Assembly (NCBI GenBank): GCA_012959995.1
Contig: DUCC01000026.1
Location: 62,001 to 126,000, forward strand
Length of the DNA stretch: 64,000 nucleotides
Direction: 5' to 3'
Source of the DNA: Acidimicrobiia bacterium
Lineage (GTDB): Bacteria; Actinomycetota; Acidimicrobiia; Acidimicrobiales; MedAcidi-G1
Each line of letters opens with the position of its first letter. Position 1 is the first letter of the stretch. Made by a program: the position numbers and the translations under genes. The notes beneath the pieces are model-generated. The model made no database searches. It was not told the origin of the DNA and was given only the letters and a program-made list of their open reading frames with translations. Shown piece by piece: positions 17,787-27,366 of this stretch.

Positions 17787-18446
17787 CTAGTGAGAGCGAA
17801 TGACCAGTTGTTCGCGGTTAGTAATGCGGTAGGTGCGGTCAATCTGTTCAATCCACCCCAAACGAATAAACGAGGCAATGGCTTTGTTGACCCGTTCGCG
17901 TGAGGCCCCTACCATGCCCGCTAATTCTTCTTGAGTAATGGGGAGAGAAAACTCATCACTTTGGCCAGCTAATTCCAACAAGCGTTTTGCGGTACGACCG
18001 GTGACATCTAAAAACACAGAATCCGCTAAGGCTTCGTCCATGTTGCGTAGTCGCCCGGCCAGCATGTCAACCACTCGCCACAAAAGGCGGGGATCATTTT
18101 CGTAGAGGGCCCGCACCGGGGCGTAAGGAATGCAGGTCACGATAGAGGTCTCAAGGGCCCGAGCTTCCGCAGACCGTCCATGGCCATCGAAGAGGCCCAT
18201 TTCTCCGAAAAGGTCACCCGATTCCATTAATGCCACCATTGATTCCCGTCCATCAATGGACTTATTGGCAATGGCAATGCGCCCAGAATGAACAATGTAG
18301 AGCTCGTCGGGTTTGTCATTTTCGCGAAAAATCACGTCGCCGCGAAGCAGCTCGCGGTCAACTGACTGGTCAACAATCGGTGCGAGCGCGGACGGGTCAA
18401 GTCCAGCGAACAGCAAAGTCTCTTGGAAAAAGGTGGTGTCTGGCAT
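17787..18446 (-). CDS. Crp/Fnr-family transcriptional regulator
   Basis: A 219-residue regulator: an N-terminal cyclic-nucleotide-binding beta-roll (about residues 10-125, with SGDLFGEMGLFDGHGRSAEARA as phosphate-binding cassette region) and a C-terminal winged helix (ITQEELAGMVGASRERVNKAI as the helix-turn-helix). The cassette has the Gly-Glu and Arg-Ser-Ala features that bind cAMP in Crp/GlxR proteins, so cAMP is the likely ligand, not proven. No iron-sulfur cysteine cluster is seen. The start at 18446 is where the family similarity begins; a long in-frame extension to 18734 lies across ispD and looks like non-coding sequence. It is divergent from ispD with a very short gap. Confidence 0.88.
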   Translation of the reverse strand: MPDTTFFQETLLFAGLDPSALAPIVDQSVDRELLRGDVIFRENDKPDELYIVHSGRIAIANKSIDGRESMVALMESGDLFGEMGLFDGHGRSAEARALETSIVTCIPYAPVRALYENDPRLLWRVVDMLAGRLRNMDEALADSVFLDVTGRTAKRLLELAGQSDEFSLPITQEELAGMVGASRERVNKAIASFIRLGWIEQIDRTYRITNREQLVIRSH

Positions 18447-18469
18447 ATTCAACGACCATGCTAGTTGAT

Positions 18470-19159
18470 ATGAGTGGTAGCCATGCCGGATACGGCCCTT
18501 TGTCTTCGTTGAATGTTTGGACCGTGGTGGTATCTGCGGGCCACGGGGAGCGCTTTGGTGCCGACAAGTCGGTGGCCTCTTTGGGCGGAAAAACGGTACT
18601 TGAGCATTCGGTGGCCGCCGCCCAGACCGTGGGAACGGTGGTGGTGGTGACGGCCGCTGATCGTTGCCAGGCAGTGGAACACCTGCTTGAGGGTTTTGAA
18701 AAAGTAGCAGCGGTGGTGGCCGGGGGAGCAACACGATCGGCTTCAGTACGGGCTGGGCTGGCTGCTGTGCCGACTAGCGCAGAGATTTTGTTAGTCCACG
18801 ATGGGGCCCGCCCGCTGGCTTCACCCGCTCTTTTTGCTGCGGTAGTTGAAGCAGTGCGTCAAGGAGCAGATGCGGTGGTCCCGGGTCTCACGGCCACTGA
18901 TTCGCTGCGTTGGCGGCAAGGCGGAGCGCTGGATCGCCAGCAAGTGGTCATAGTGCAAACTCCTCAAGGTTTTTCTGCTCAAGCGTTGCGCCAGGCGCAT
19001 AAAGAACAGGGGGAAACGACCGACGATGCCTCGCTGGTGGAAGCTCATGGGGGCCAAGTAGAGGTAGTGGCCGGGGAAACTGGCAATATAAAGGTCACCC
19101 ATGTGGAAGATTTAGCCATACTCAACCACCATCTGAAATTAAGGAACACCGATGCCTGA
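18470..19159 (+). CDS. ispD: 2-C-methyl-D-erythritol 4-phosphate cytidylyltransferase
   Basis: IspD transfers CMP to methylerythritol phosphate in the non-mevalonate isoprenoid pathway. The protein has the CTP-binding SAGHGERFG (usually AAGxGxR), HDGARPLAS, TDSLRW, QTPQGFSA and TDDASLVEAHG. The start is uncertain: ATG 18458, ATG 18470 or TTG 18509 are all in frame and none has a clear ribosome site; 18509 gives the shortest N-terminus and best family fit, 18470 was taken as a compromise. It overlaps ispF by eight bases. Confidence 0.88.
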   Translation: MSGSHAGYGPLSSLNVWTVVVSAGHGERFGADKSVASLGGKTVLEHSVAAAQTVGTVVVVTAADRCQAVEHLLEGFEKVAAVVAGGATRSASVRAGLAAVPTSAEILLVHDGARPLASPALFAAVVEAVRQGADAVVPGLTATDSLRWRQGGALDRQQVVIVQTPQGFSAQALRQAHKEQGETTDDASLVEAHGGQVEVVAGETGNIKVTHVEDLAILNHHLKLRNTDA

Positions 19160-19628
19160 AATAAGAGTAGGTCAAGGCTTTGATGTGCATCCTTTTAGCA
19201 AAGACGCAGAGCGGGTCATGATTTTGGGGGGCGTACGTTTTGATGGTCCGGGTTTGGCGGGCCACAGCGATGCCGACGTTATTGCTCATGCTTGCATTGA
19301 TGCATTACTCGGGGCGGCGGGTTTGGGCGATATTGGGGAGCGCTACCCAGACACCGAAGTAAAATGGGCCGGAGCGGACAGCATGGCTTTGCTTAGCGAC
19401 ACCGTGGAGGCGGTAAACGCTGCGCAGTGGAAAGTGGCTAACGTGGACTGCACAGTGATTCTAGAAACCCCCCACTTGGCCCCCCACCGAGCAGAAATGC
19501 AAAAAAAATTAACTGCGGCAATTGGCGCACCGGTAACGGTGAAAGGTCGTCGCGCCGAAGGCCTGGGGGCCTTAGGCCGCCAAGAAGGCGTGGCCTGTTT
19601 TGCCGTAACACTATTGGAGCGAACATGA
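19152..19628 (+). CDS. ispF: 2-C-methyl-D-erythritol 2,4-cyclodiphosphate synthase
   Basis: IspF cyclises CDP-methylerythritol phosphate and releases CMP. The 158-residue protein has both metal-site segments, GFDVHPF near the N-terminus (Asp and His ligands) and GHSDADVIAHA, plus DIGERYPDT. The C-terminal CMP-site reads VKGRRAEGLGALGRQEGVA, where the E. coli-type family reads VKATTTEKLGFTGRGEG; the change looks like a lineage variant, not loss of function. It is coupled to ispD by an eight-base overlap and to rlmB by ATGA. Confidence 0.93.
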   Translation: MPEIRVGQGFDVHPFSKDAERVMILGGVRFDGPGLAGHSDADVIAHACIDALLGAAGLGDIGERYPDTEVKWAGADSMALLSDTVEAVNAAQWKVANVDCTVILETPHLAPHRAEMQKKLTAAIGAPVTVKGRRAEGLGALGRQEGVACFAVTLLERT

Positions 19629-20593
19629 GTCGAACATCAGGTGGCAATCAACGCAAGGGAAAGCCGTCTCGCGGCAGACCGGCGGAACGCACCGGTAAAG
19701 GTGGGCGGGGCGGCCCGGCGCGCCGCAATAGCAACGCCAAAGGTCGCGGCTCAAGCCAGCGGGGAGCCACCCCAGTGCGCCGCCGTAGCGAGGGTGCGGT
19801 TAAGGGGCTCGGTGGCGACCAAGTAGAAGGTCGCCAAGCAGTGCGCGAGTTGCTCTTAGCGGGGCACCGCCGTACTCGTGAAGTAGTGCTGGCCGGCGAT
19901 CTGGACCCAGCAGCAATCTTGGACGACATTATTGATCTGGCCGATGAAGCACGGGTGACTATCCGAGAGGTGCCGCGGGGCAAGTTTGAGTCCATGGCCA
20001 AAACTGAGGCCCCTCAAGGGGTGCTCGCTTTGGCTGCCCCGTTGCAGGACTATGAACTCGAAGACCTCTTGATCCCGGGCCCTAAAGGCGAGTTGCCTTT
20101 TTTATTGATGCTCGACGGGGTCACCGACCCAGGAAACTTAGGAGCCATCTTGCGTTCTGCAGAATGCGCCGGAGTCACCGGGGTCATTTTGCCTAAGCAT
20201 CGTGCGGCACGCATTACTGCTACCGCCGCCAAGTCGGCCGCCGGATCTATTGAACACTTGCGTCTTTGCACAGTGTCGGGGCTACCTAAAGCTTTGAGGC
20301 GACTTGCTGAAGTGGGAGTTTGGTCGGTGGGTTTGGATGCTGGTGGGCAAGCGGCTATCGGTGACGTCCGGGTCGAAGATGGTGGTGTGGCTTTGGTGAT
20401 GGGAGCAGAAGGCACCGGGCTTTCTCGCCTGGTTTCTGAGCGCTGTGACACCTTGGCCTACATTCCCATGCAAGGGGTTTTGGCCTCCATGAACGTGTCG
20501 GCCGCTGCGGCAGTAGCGCTCTTTGATGTAGCGGGGCGCCGAACGTTGATTGGAAAAAGCGAGCCCGAGGTCGGATTCGAACCGACGACCTGA
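19625..20593 (+). CDS. rlmB: 23S rRNA/tRNA 2'-O-ribose methyltransferase (TrmH/SpoU family, RlmB-like)
   Basis: A 322-residue SpoU-type methyltransferase. Residues 1-65 are a disordered Arg/Gly/Lys-rich tail likely to bind RNA. A substrate-binding domain (VEGRQAVRELL) follows, then the knotted SPOUT domain with the three motifs: LDGVTDPGNLGAILRSAE, LVMGAEGTGLSRL and IPMQGVLASMNVSAAAAVALF. Action on G2251 of 23S rRNA is the family's usual role and is inferred. The last 17 or so codons after the fold run into the tRNA-Thr gene on the other strand and stop inside it. It overlaps ispF by four bases. Confidence 0.87.
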   Translation: MSRTSGGNQRKGKPSRGRPAERTGKGGRGGPARRNSNAKGRGSSQRGATPVRRRSEGAVKGLGGDQVEGRQAVRELLLAGHRRTREVVLAGDLDPAAILDDIIDLADEARVTIREVPRGKFESMAKTEAPQGVLALAAPLQDYELEDLLIPGPKGELPFLLMLDGVTDPGNLGAILRSAECAGVTGVILPKHRAARITATAAKSAAGSIEHLRLCTVSGLPKALRRLAEVGVWSVGLDAGGQAAIGDVRVEDGGVALVMGAEGTGLSRLVSERCDTLAYIPMQGVLASMNVSAAAAVALFDVAGRRTLIGKSEPEVGFEPTT

Positions 20594-20635
20594 CGCTTAC
20601 AAGGCGCCTGCTCTGGCCAACTGAGCTACTCGGGC
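20562..20635 (-). tRNA. tRNA-Thr (anticodon TGT)
   Basis: Read on the minus strand, the gene folds into a full cloverleaf: acceptor GCCCGAG/CTCGGGC with seven perfect pairs, D-arm GCTC/GAGC, anticodon arm GGCGC-CTTGTAA-GCGTC with TGT at positions 34-36, five-base variable region AGGTC, and T-arm GTCGG-TTCGAAT-CCGAC. The discriminator is T (20562) and CCA is not encoded. TGT reads ACA/ACG threonine codons. Its 3' half overlaps the end of rlmB on the opposite strand by 32 bases. Confidence 0.96.
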
Positions 20636-20856
20636 GGGCGGTGTTTGTGGCAAAAGCTACGAGACACAATCCCAGTAACTCTAAGGTTAGCGAGGCGACC
20701 CACCTGGCCGGTCATGAAAAGCCTGACAGTTTTACGCATCGCAGTATTTATAAGGGAAGCGACGCGAGCCACAGGTTGAGTAGCGAATCTAAATGTTAAG
20801 CGAACGCTGCTCAACGGTGCTGGTCATGCCATACTCTGGCTCACGGCAAGAACCCA

Positions 20857-22011
20857 ATGGCTGCATTTTGGAAAATGAGGGACCCGATGCTCAACTTGTT
20901 CGACGACTACCCGATTCATCAGACGCCCGAACCGTTGGCCTACCCGGGAACTTCTGACCCGAACTTTTATGACCGATCGTGGTTCAATGGGTACAATCAA
21001 GATGCTTCCTGCTATTTCAGTTTCGGCATGGCGGTGTACCCCCACCGAGGGATCATTGATGGTGCCTTTAGCGTGGTAGAGGCCGGTGGCCGCCAGCATT
21101 GCTTCTACGGGTCGGGTCGAGCCCCTCAAGAACGCACCAACACGAGCGTTGGGCCGTTGCGGCTTGAAATTATCGAACCCTTACGTCGGGCTCGAATCAT
21201 TCTTGACGAAAACGACTCCGGCCTAGCTTGTGATTTAACTTTTTCGGCACGGACTTCGGCCATTGAAGAGGCACGACAAACGATCTGGACCGGGACGCGG
21301 CGGTTTATGGATGCCACTCGGTTTGATCAGTTTGGGCGCTGGACCGGAACGGTAAGCCACCCCGACGGTGAGTTCAAAGTTAATGAAGAGTCCTGGCTGG
21401 GCACCAAGGATCGCTCTTGGGGTGTTCGACGGGTAGGTGAGCGGGTTCCCCTTGGTGCTCCCGGCCCAAGCCCAAGTTTGTTTTTTCTGTGGGCTCCGCT
21501 TATTTGGGAAGATCACATCACCCATGCAATATTTTTTGATGGACCCGAAGGTGAAGCCTTGGTTCGTGAGGGGTTGGTTTCCCCGCTCTATGCCTCAGAG
21601 GCAGACATACCCGACGAACTCGATTTAACCGCTACTCGCATGGCCACGGCGGTACATCGAGTGGACTACCACCCCGAGACCCGGTTGGCCGCACGGGCCG
21701 CCCTCGACTTGATTGACCTTTATGGTCAGGTACGCACTATTGAACTTGAACCACAACTTAGATTCCAGATGAAGGGTCTCGGCTACGGGCATCAGGAGTG
21801 GGGGCAGGGAGTATGGAAAGGTGAGTTGGCGTTAGGTGGAGAAAGCTTTGACCCAGCAGGCCTCGACCTTTTGGCCCCAGATAACGTGCACGTCCAGCAA
21901 GTGGTGGTGGCCTCTGATGGCCAGCACCAGGGCATAGGTGTCTTAGAGCAACTCGTGTTTGGGCCTTATGGGCCGGCCGGATTTCGCAGTTTGCTAGATG
22001 GCGCCCGATGA
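20857..22011 (+). CDS. CrtC/AttH-like lipocalin-fold protein, DUF7064-like, function unknown
   Basis: A protein of up to 384 residues with no signal peptide. It has repeated beta-rich segments with Trp/Tyr/Gly patterns (SWFNGYNQDASCYFSFGMAV, EWGQGVWKGELALGG, and a DRSWGVRRVGER motif) like the hydroxyneurosporene-hydratase/AttH superfamily, often annotated DUF7064/7065. I assign this from motif memory, not a search. ATG codons at 20857, 20875 and 20887 are all plausible starts. The next gene, a kinase, overlaps it by 14 bases, so the two proteins probably act on one small molecule, perhaps a terpenoid, steroid-like or lipid compound. It is preceded by 221 bases holding only the tRNA-Thr upstream region. 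Confidence 0.6.
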   Translation: MAAFWKMRDPMLNLFDDYPIHQTPEPLAYPGTSDPNFYDRSWFNGYNQDASCYFSFGMAVYPHRGIIDGAFSVVEAGGRQHCFYGSGRAPQERTNTSVGPLRLEIIEPLRRARIILDENDSGLACDLTFSARTSAIEEARQTIWTGTRRFMDATRFDQFGRWTGTVSHPDGEFKVNEESWLGTKDRSWGVRRVGERVPLGAPGPSPSLFFLWAPLIWEDHITHAIFFDGPEGEALVREGLVSPLYASEADIPDELDLTATRMATAVHRVDYHPETRLAARAALDLIDLYGQVRTIELEPQLRFQMKGLGYGHQEWGQGVWKGELALGGESFDPAGLDLLAPDNVHVQQVVVASDGQHQGIGVLEQLVFGPYGPAGFRSLLDGAR

Positions 22012-23077
22012 GAAGGTCAAGACCATAAACCCGGACCATGTGAGTAAAAGTTGGTTAACCGACCGCCTTCAGGCCTGTGGAGCGGCTGCTGAGTCGGCGA
22101 CGGTCACCGGGTTTACCACTCAGCCCATCGGTGCGGGAAAAATGGGAGACACTTTTCGCTATCAACTCACTTGGGGCGGGCCACCGGGGCCGGCCACCGT
22201 GGTAGGAAAGTTTGCCTCCGCCGACGAAGAGAGTCGTGCTGCGGCTCTCCTCACCGGTATTTATCAGCGTGAAGTTAATTTTTTTAGTGAGTTAGCGAGT
22301 CATGTAGACATTCGGATTCCTAACTGTCATTACTCCGAGATAGATGCCAAAACTGGTGAGTTTGTCGTGTTAATGGCAGATCTTGCGCCGGCCACCGTGG
22401 GAGACCAGATCACTGGCTGTTCACCAGATGAAGCAAACGCTGCCTTGAAAGAGTTGGTCGGGCTTCACGGGGTAGAAATTCCCGGTTTGGCTTCCCGGGA
22501 TTGGTTGGGTTCCAAATGCCCAGAGGCTGCTGAAAATATGGGGCTGGTGTACGCAACCCTCCTCCCAACTTTTCTTGAGCGGTACGCAGATCGACTGCCC
22601 GCTGAAACGATTCGCGTCGCAGAACGGTTCGAGGGGTGTGCCAAGAAATGGCTGACTCTGTCCTCTGCCCCCTACCGGCTTCTTCATGGCGATTACCGCC
22701 TGGACAACCTAATGTTTGGCCCTGAGGGGGTCACTGCGGTGGATTGGCAGACCGTCTGCTACGGGCCTCCGGTAGCAGACGTTTCTTATTTTTGTGGTGC
22801 GGGGCTTTTAACCGAAGACCGTCGGGTCCACGAAGAGGATCTGGTGCGTTCCTACCATGAGCAACTTGAACACCGCTCCGGTGGATTGATCTCGTGGGAC
22901 CGTTGCTGGGCAGATTACCGACTGCATGCGGTCGCTGGTTTACATATGGCGGTGGTGGCCGCGGCGCTAGTAACTGAAGATGAACGCGGGATCGCTTTGT
23001 TTAGCGCTATGGCAGAACGTCACGCGGCCCATGTCGTTGACTTGGAGACGCTTGATCTTCTTGAATCCTGCAGTTAG
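21998..23077 (+). CDS. Phosphotransferase of the APH/ecdysteroid-kinase-like family
   Basis: A 359-residue kinase-like protein. The nucleotide-proximal lobe has GKMGDTFRYQLTW and VVGKFAS (ATP-binding Lys); the catalytic loop is LLHGDYRLDNLMF (the HGDxxxxN Brenner motif) followed by AVDWQTVCYGPPVADVSYF, which carries the metal-binding DW motif. This is typical of aminoglycoside-phosphotransferase-fold enzymes acting on small hydroxylated molecules (APH, choline and ecdysteroid kinases). The start ATG lies within the end of the preceding CrtC-like gene, arguing for translational coupling. Substrate unknown; antibiotic resistance is not suggested by the context. Confidence 0.82.
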   Translation: MAPDEKVKTINPDHVSKSWLTDRLQACGAAAESATVTGFTTQPIGAGKMGDTFRYQLTWGGPPGPATVVGKFASADEESRAAALLTGIYQREVNFFSELASHVDIRIPNCHYSEIDAKTGEFVVLMADLAPATVGDQITGCSPDEANAALKELVGLHGVEIPGLASRDWLGSKCPEAAENMGLVYATLLPTFLERYADRLPAETIRVAERFEGCAKKWLTLSSAPYRLLHGDYRLDNLMFGPEGVTAVDWQTVCYGPPVADVSYFCGAGLLTEDRRVHEEDLVRSYHEQLEHRSGGLISWDRCWADYRLHAVAGLHMAVVAAALVTEDERGIALFSAMAERHAAHVVDLETLDLLESCS

Positions 23078-23169
23078 AGAGCGCTTTGGGTGGACGCATA
23101 ATCTGTGGCCGGTGCGGGTTGACCGGTGGCCAACAAAGCCTTATTTCTTCTTTGAAAACTGAAGAAAAC

Positions 23170-23517
23170 ATGACCTCAAGAGAGCTAAGAGAGGGGGTGC
23201 TTGAATCGCGGTCTTTGAGCGGGCAGACTCACATGGTGGAACTTACTGAACGTGACCGAGCGATATTAGATTTTGAACGATCCTGGTGGACTAACGATGC
23301 CCCCAAAGATCAACAGGTACAGGAGCGGTTTGAACTTTCCTTAACCCGCTACTACCAGTTGTTGGTTGAATTGTTAGACATGCCCGAGGCTGCGCTTTAC
23401 GATCCGCTGGTGGTTCGTCGTTTGCAGCGGCAACGAGATCGGCGCCGCCAAGCCCGGCGTGAGTCAATGATTGATGAAACGGTGACCCCCACCGGGTCTA
23501 CAGGAGATGAAACATGA
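23170..23517 (+). CDS. DUF3263 family protein
   Basis: A 115-residue protein with the DUF3263 core LTERDRAILDFERSWW followed by LSLTRYYQLLVELLD and a basic tail with repeated RRLQRQRDRRRQAR. The family is restricted mainly to Actinobacteria and is usually next to a LytR_C gene, as here (ATGA overlap). The basic helical C-terminus and the LSxTRYYQLL stretch, like a small helix-turn-helix, suggest DNA or RNA binding; function is not established. ATG 23170 has GAAGAA upstream; an ATG at 23233 just before the core is possible. Confidence 0.78.
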   Translation: MTSRELREGVLESRSLSGQTHMVELTERDRAILDFERSWWTNDAPKDQQVQERFELSLTRYYQLLVELLDMPEAALYDPLVVRRLQRQRDRRRQARRESMIDETVTPTGSTGDET

Positions 23518-24134
23518 GCAACGGTCGCCGAAGTAAAGGTGGGGGTTTAGGTCCCAGCAATGCGGCAGCTGCCCCGCGTGGGGTGCTGCTTATTGTGGTT
23601 GCCGTAGCACTAGGTGTGCTGCTGCTATGGAAAGGTCTCGGTGCTTCAGAGTTTGCCGTGGCCCCAACGCCGGAAGAAACAGCAACCACCACCACGGAGG
23701 GTGTCACCACCGACACGACGGATGGCCCCGAGGCACCGACCGAGACGGGCATTGATGGCGAGCCGCTGGACACCACCACCACTACTATTTTTCCGGTGGC
23801 CACCCTTCCGCCGAACGAGGTAACGGTGTTGGTGGCTAACGGGGCACGGATTTCTCGAGCGGCCACCAGCGTCACTGACCGCATTACGCCCGCCGGGTAC
23901 ACCCTTTTGGCACCGGCTAATGCTGACGTCACGACACAAACCACCATTTTTTACCGCAGTGGCTTTTTGAATGAGGCCAAAGGTTTGATGGACTTCTTGG
24001 AATTAGACGACCCCAACTTGCTGGTAAGCATGCCGGCACGCGGTTTGGCGGTGCCCGAGGGTTCGGTTGAACGAGTGGGTCAAGCGGACATCGTGGTTAT
24101 TTTGGGCAGCGACGGCTTGATTATCTCTGAGTAG
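23514..24134 (+). CDS. Membrane-anchored LytR_C-domain protein
   Basis: A 206-residue protein: a short basic cytosolic N-terminus, one transmembrane helix (about residues 22-40, GVLLIVVAVALGVLLLW), a Thr/Glu/Pro-rich linker (TPEETATTTTEGVTTDTT) and a LytR C-terminal-type domain from about residue 98 (EVTVLVANGARISRAATSVTDRI, then GSVERVGQADIVVILG). The domain should be outside the membrane. LytR_C domains accompany wall-polymer transferases, but no LCP catalytic domain is present. It overlaps DUF3263 by four bases, a conserved actinobacterial pair. Confidence 0.82.
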   Translation: MSNGRRSKGGGLGPSNAAAAPRGVLLIVVAVALGVLLLWKGLGASEFAVAPTPEETATTTTEGVTTDTTDGPEAPTETGIDGEPLDTTTTTIFPVATLPPNEVTVLVANGARISRAATSVTDRITPAGYTLLAPANADVTTQTTIFYRSGFLNEAKGLMDFLELDDPNLLVSMPARGLAVPEGSVERVGQADIVVILGSDGLIISE

Positions 24135-24143
24135 GAGAAGAGG

Positions 24144-25133
24144 GTGCGGGTAGTTGCCGCTCCAGACAAGTTTAGATCTTCGGCTTCGGCTCAAGAAGTT
24201 GCGGCGGCCATTGGTCGAGCGGTGGTTTCTTGGGGAGGCGATGTTGATTTAGCGCCGATGGCCGATGGGGGCGAAGGAACGCTCGAAGCCTTGGGGGGTG
24301 CAAACCGCACCATGGTGGTGCAGGGGCCATTAGGCGAACCGGTAGAGGCCGGGTGGCGCCTTAGCGGAGAAACCGCAGTGATCGAAATGGCCCAAGCGTC
24401 GGGCCTTTTGTTGGCCGGGGGAGCGGAAGGCAACGAACCCCTTGACGCTTCGACCGCAGGAACCGGACAACTTATTTTGCAAGCGGTTGAACAGGGAGCA
24501 AAAAAGATAATTGTGGCGGTGGGTGGATCGGCCACCACCGATGGCGGGCTTGGTGCCTTAGAAGCGATGGGCTCGCTGGTTCGTTACCGTGGGGTGGAGT
24601 TGTTGGTTGCTTGTGATGTGCGCACCCGTTTCGTGGATGCCGCATCGGTGTTTGGCCCGCAAAAGGGCGCTTCGTTGGCTCAGATTTCTTTGTTGAGCCG
24701 CCGCCTGAATCGTTTAGCGCAGGTCTACCAGGAGCGGTTTGGCTTCGATGTCTTGGCGCTTGATCGGGCCGGAGCGGCGGGCGGTTTAGCCGGTGCCTTG
24801 GCGGCGGTCGGCGGGCAACTGGTAGATGGCGCTGACCTGGTAGCGGATGAACTTTTGTTGGATGAGCTGCTGGTAGGGGCAGATTTACTGGTCACCGGCG
24901 AGGGTTGTTTAGATGAGTCTTCGTTTGAGGGGAAGGTGGTGGGCGGGGTAGCGGCCTATGCCGCTGCGGTAGGGGTAGGGCTTTTGGTGGTGGCTGGCCG
25001 CATTGACGAGAAGGTGGTGGGCCGAGTGCCCGCGGTTTCTTTGGTAAACGAGTTTGGGGAGGAAACAGCAATGGCGAAAACCGGGGAATGTGTAGAAGCG
25101 GTGGTGGGTTCCTACTTAAGAGAGCACTTTTAG
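24144..25133 (+). CDS. Glycerate kinase (GarK/GlxK family)
   Basis: Phosphorylates D-glycerate, probably to 2-phosphoglycerate as in the GarK family. The 329-residue protein starts at GTG with GGAGAAGAGG upstream. Family marks are VVAAPDKFRSSASA at the N-terminus, PMADGGEGTLEAL, EMAQASGL, DASTAGTGQLI, VGGSATTDGGLGAL and FGPQKGAS, then DLLVTGEGCLDESSFEGKV near the end. It is ten bases after the LytR_C gene but is unrelated in function. No glyoxylate or tartronate genes lie beside it. Confidence 0.92.
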   Translation: MRVVAAPDKFRSSASAQEVAAAIGRAVVSWGGDVDLAPMADGGEGTLEALGGANRTMVVQGPLGEPVEAGWRLSGETAVIEMAQASGLLLAGGAEGNEPLDASTAGTGQLILQAVEQGAKKIIVAVGGSATTDGGLGALEAMGSLVRYRGVELLVACDVRTRFVDAASVFGPQKGASLAQISLLSRRLNRLAQVYQERFGFDVLALDRAGAAGGLAGALAAVGGQLVDGADLVADELLLDELLVGADLLVTGEGCLDESSFEGKVVGGVAAYAAAVGVGLLVVAGRIDEKVVGRVPAVSLVNEFGEETAMAKTGECVEAVVGSYLREHF

Positions 25134-25213
25134 CCCACTGGTTGCGTTAATCCCGACTACTTAGGTAGGCTTTTGAGGTTCTTGCGTTTATTCACCAGTC
25201 AGGAAGATCTCTC

Positions 25214-25489
25214 ATGCCAGTTACCGTTCGAGTCCCCACCACCTTGCGCCCCCTAACCGGTGGCTCTCCCGACGTATCGGTAGAAGCCACGACCGTTGGG
25301 GAAGCCATGACGGCGCTGGAATCAGCCCACCCTGGATTCCGTGAACGCATTTTTGACGACCAAGGCGTACTACGCCGCTTTGTTAATGTTTTTGTGAGCG
25401 ACGAAGACATTCGTTTTCTTGAAGGTCTTGACACCTCGGTACCCGAGGGTGCCACGGTGGCCATCATCCCCGCAGTCGCTGGCGGCTGA
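25214..25489 (+). CDS. cysO: CysO-like ubiquitin-fold sulfur carrier protein
   Basis: A 91-residue MoaD/ThiS-fold carrier with the di-glycine C-terminus needed for thiocarboxylation. Its start (VRVPTTLRPLTGGSPDVSV) and its end (VSDEDIRFLEGLDTSVPEG, IIPAVAGG) are close to mycobacterial CysO rather than to molybdopterin carriers. CysO donates sulfur to O-phosphoserine through CysM, and the Mec+ peptidase frees the cysteine. Neither cysM nor mec is adjacent here, and the gene stands alone before groL with about 80 bases upstream. Confidence 0.8.
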   Translation: MPVTVRVPTTLRPLTGGSPDVSVEATTVGEAMTALESAHPGFRERIFDDQGVLRRFVNVFVSDEDIRFLEGLDTSVPEGATVAIIPAVAGG

Positions 25490-25556
25490 TTTTCTTACCG
25501 CAGCGACGAGTAAATGCTAAATCTCGGGTTGTGATTTAAGGCCCACGCTGATTGGA

Positions 25557-25583
25557 TTAGCACTCGGACACTTCGAGTGCCAA
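25557..25583 (+). promoter_or_regulatory. CIRCE operator (HrcA binding site) upstream of groL
   Basis: An inverted repeat TTAGCACTC - nine bases - GAGTGCCAA, matching the CIRCE consensus TTAGCACTC-N9-GAGTGCTAA except for one base in the right arm. It lies 54 bases before the groL start. HrcA repression with heat-shock release is the known role of this element. The -10/-35 promoter itself is not clear; TTGTGA at 25529-25534 is a candidate -35. Confidence 0.9.
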
Positions 25584-25601
25584 ACATGTAAACATCGGTA
25601 A

Positions 25602-27257
<1,656 letters not shown>

Positions 27258-27277
27258 CCCACAAGTACGTTTTGGCC

Positions 27278-27297
27278 GGGGCGCCTTCGGGCGCCTC
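27278..27297 (+). terminator. Hairpin with TTCG loop after groL (probable terminator)
   Basis: GGCGCC-TTCG-GGCGCC (27280-27295), extendable by a G-T and a G-C pair at the base, lies 23 bases after the groL stop. A UUCG tetraloop on a GC-only stem is very stable. There is no T-run directly after it, but TTTTTTCTTCT begins about 16 bases later, so termination is plausible, not certain. Confidence 0.5.
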
Positions 27298-27366
27298 GAC
27301 TGCGTTTAGGCCATTTTTTCTTCTAAAAGGTTGACTAATGAAGAAGAATGCGAAAGGTTTAACAAC

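Noticed and set aside
18447-18734. N-terminal extension of the Crp-type regulator across ispD
   Set aside because: The added 96 residues are Pro/Arg-rich, lack family similarity and lie antisense to ispD.
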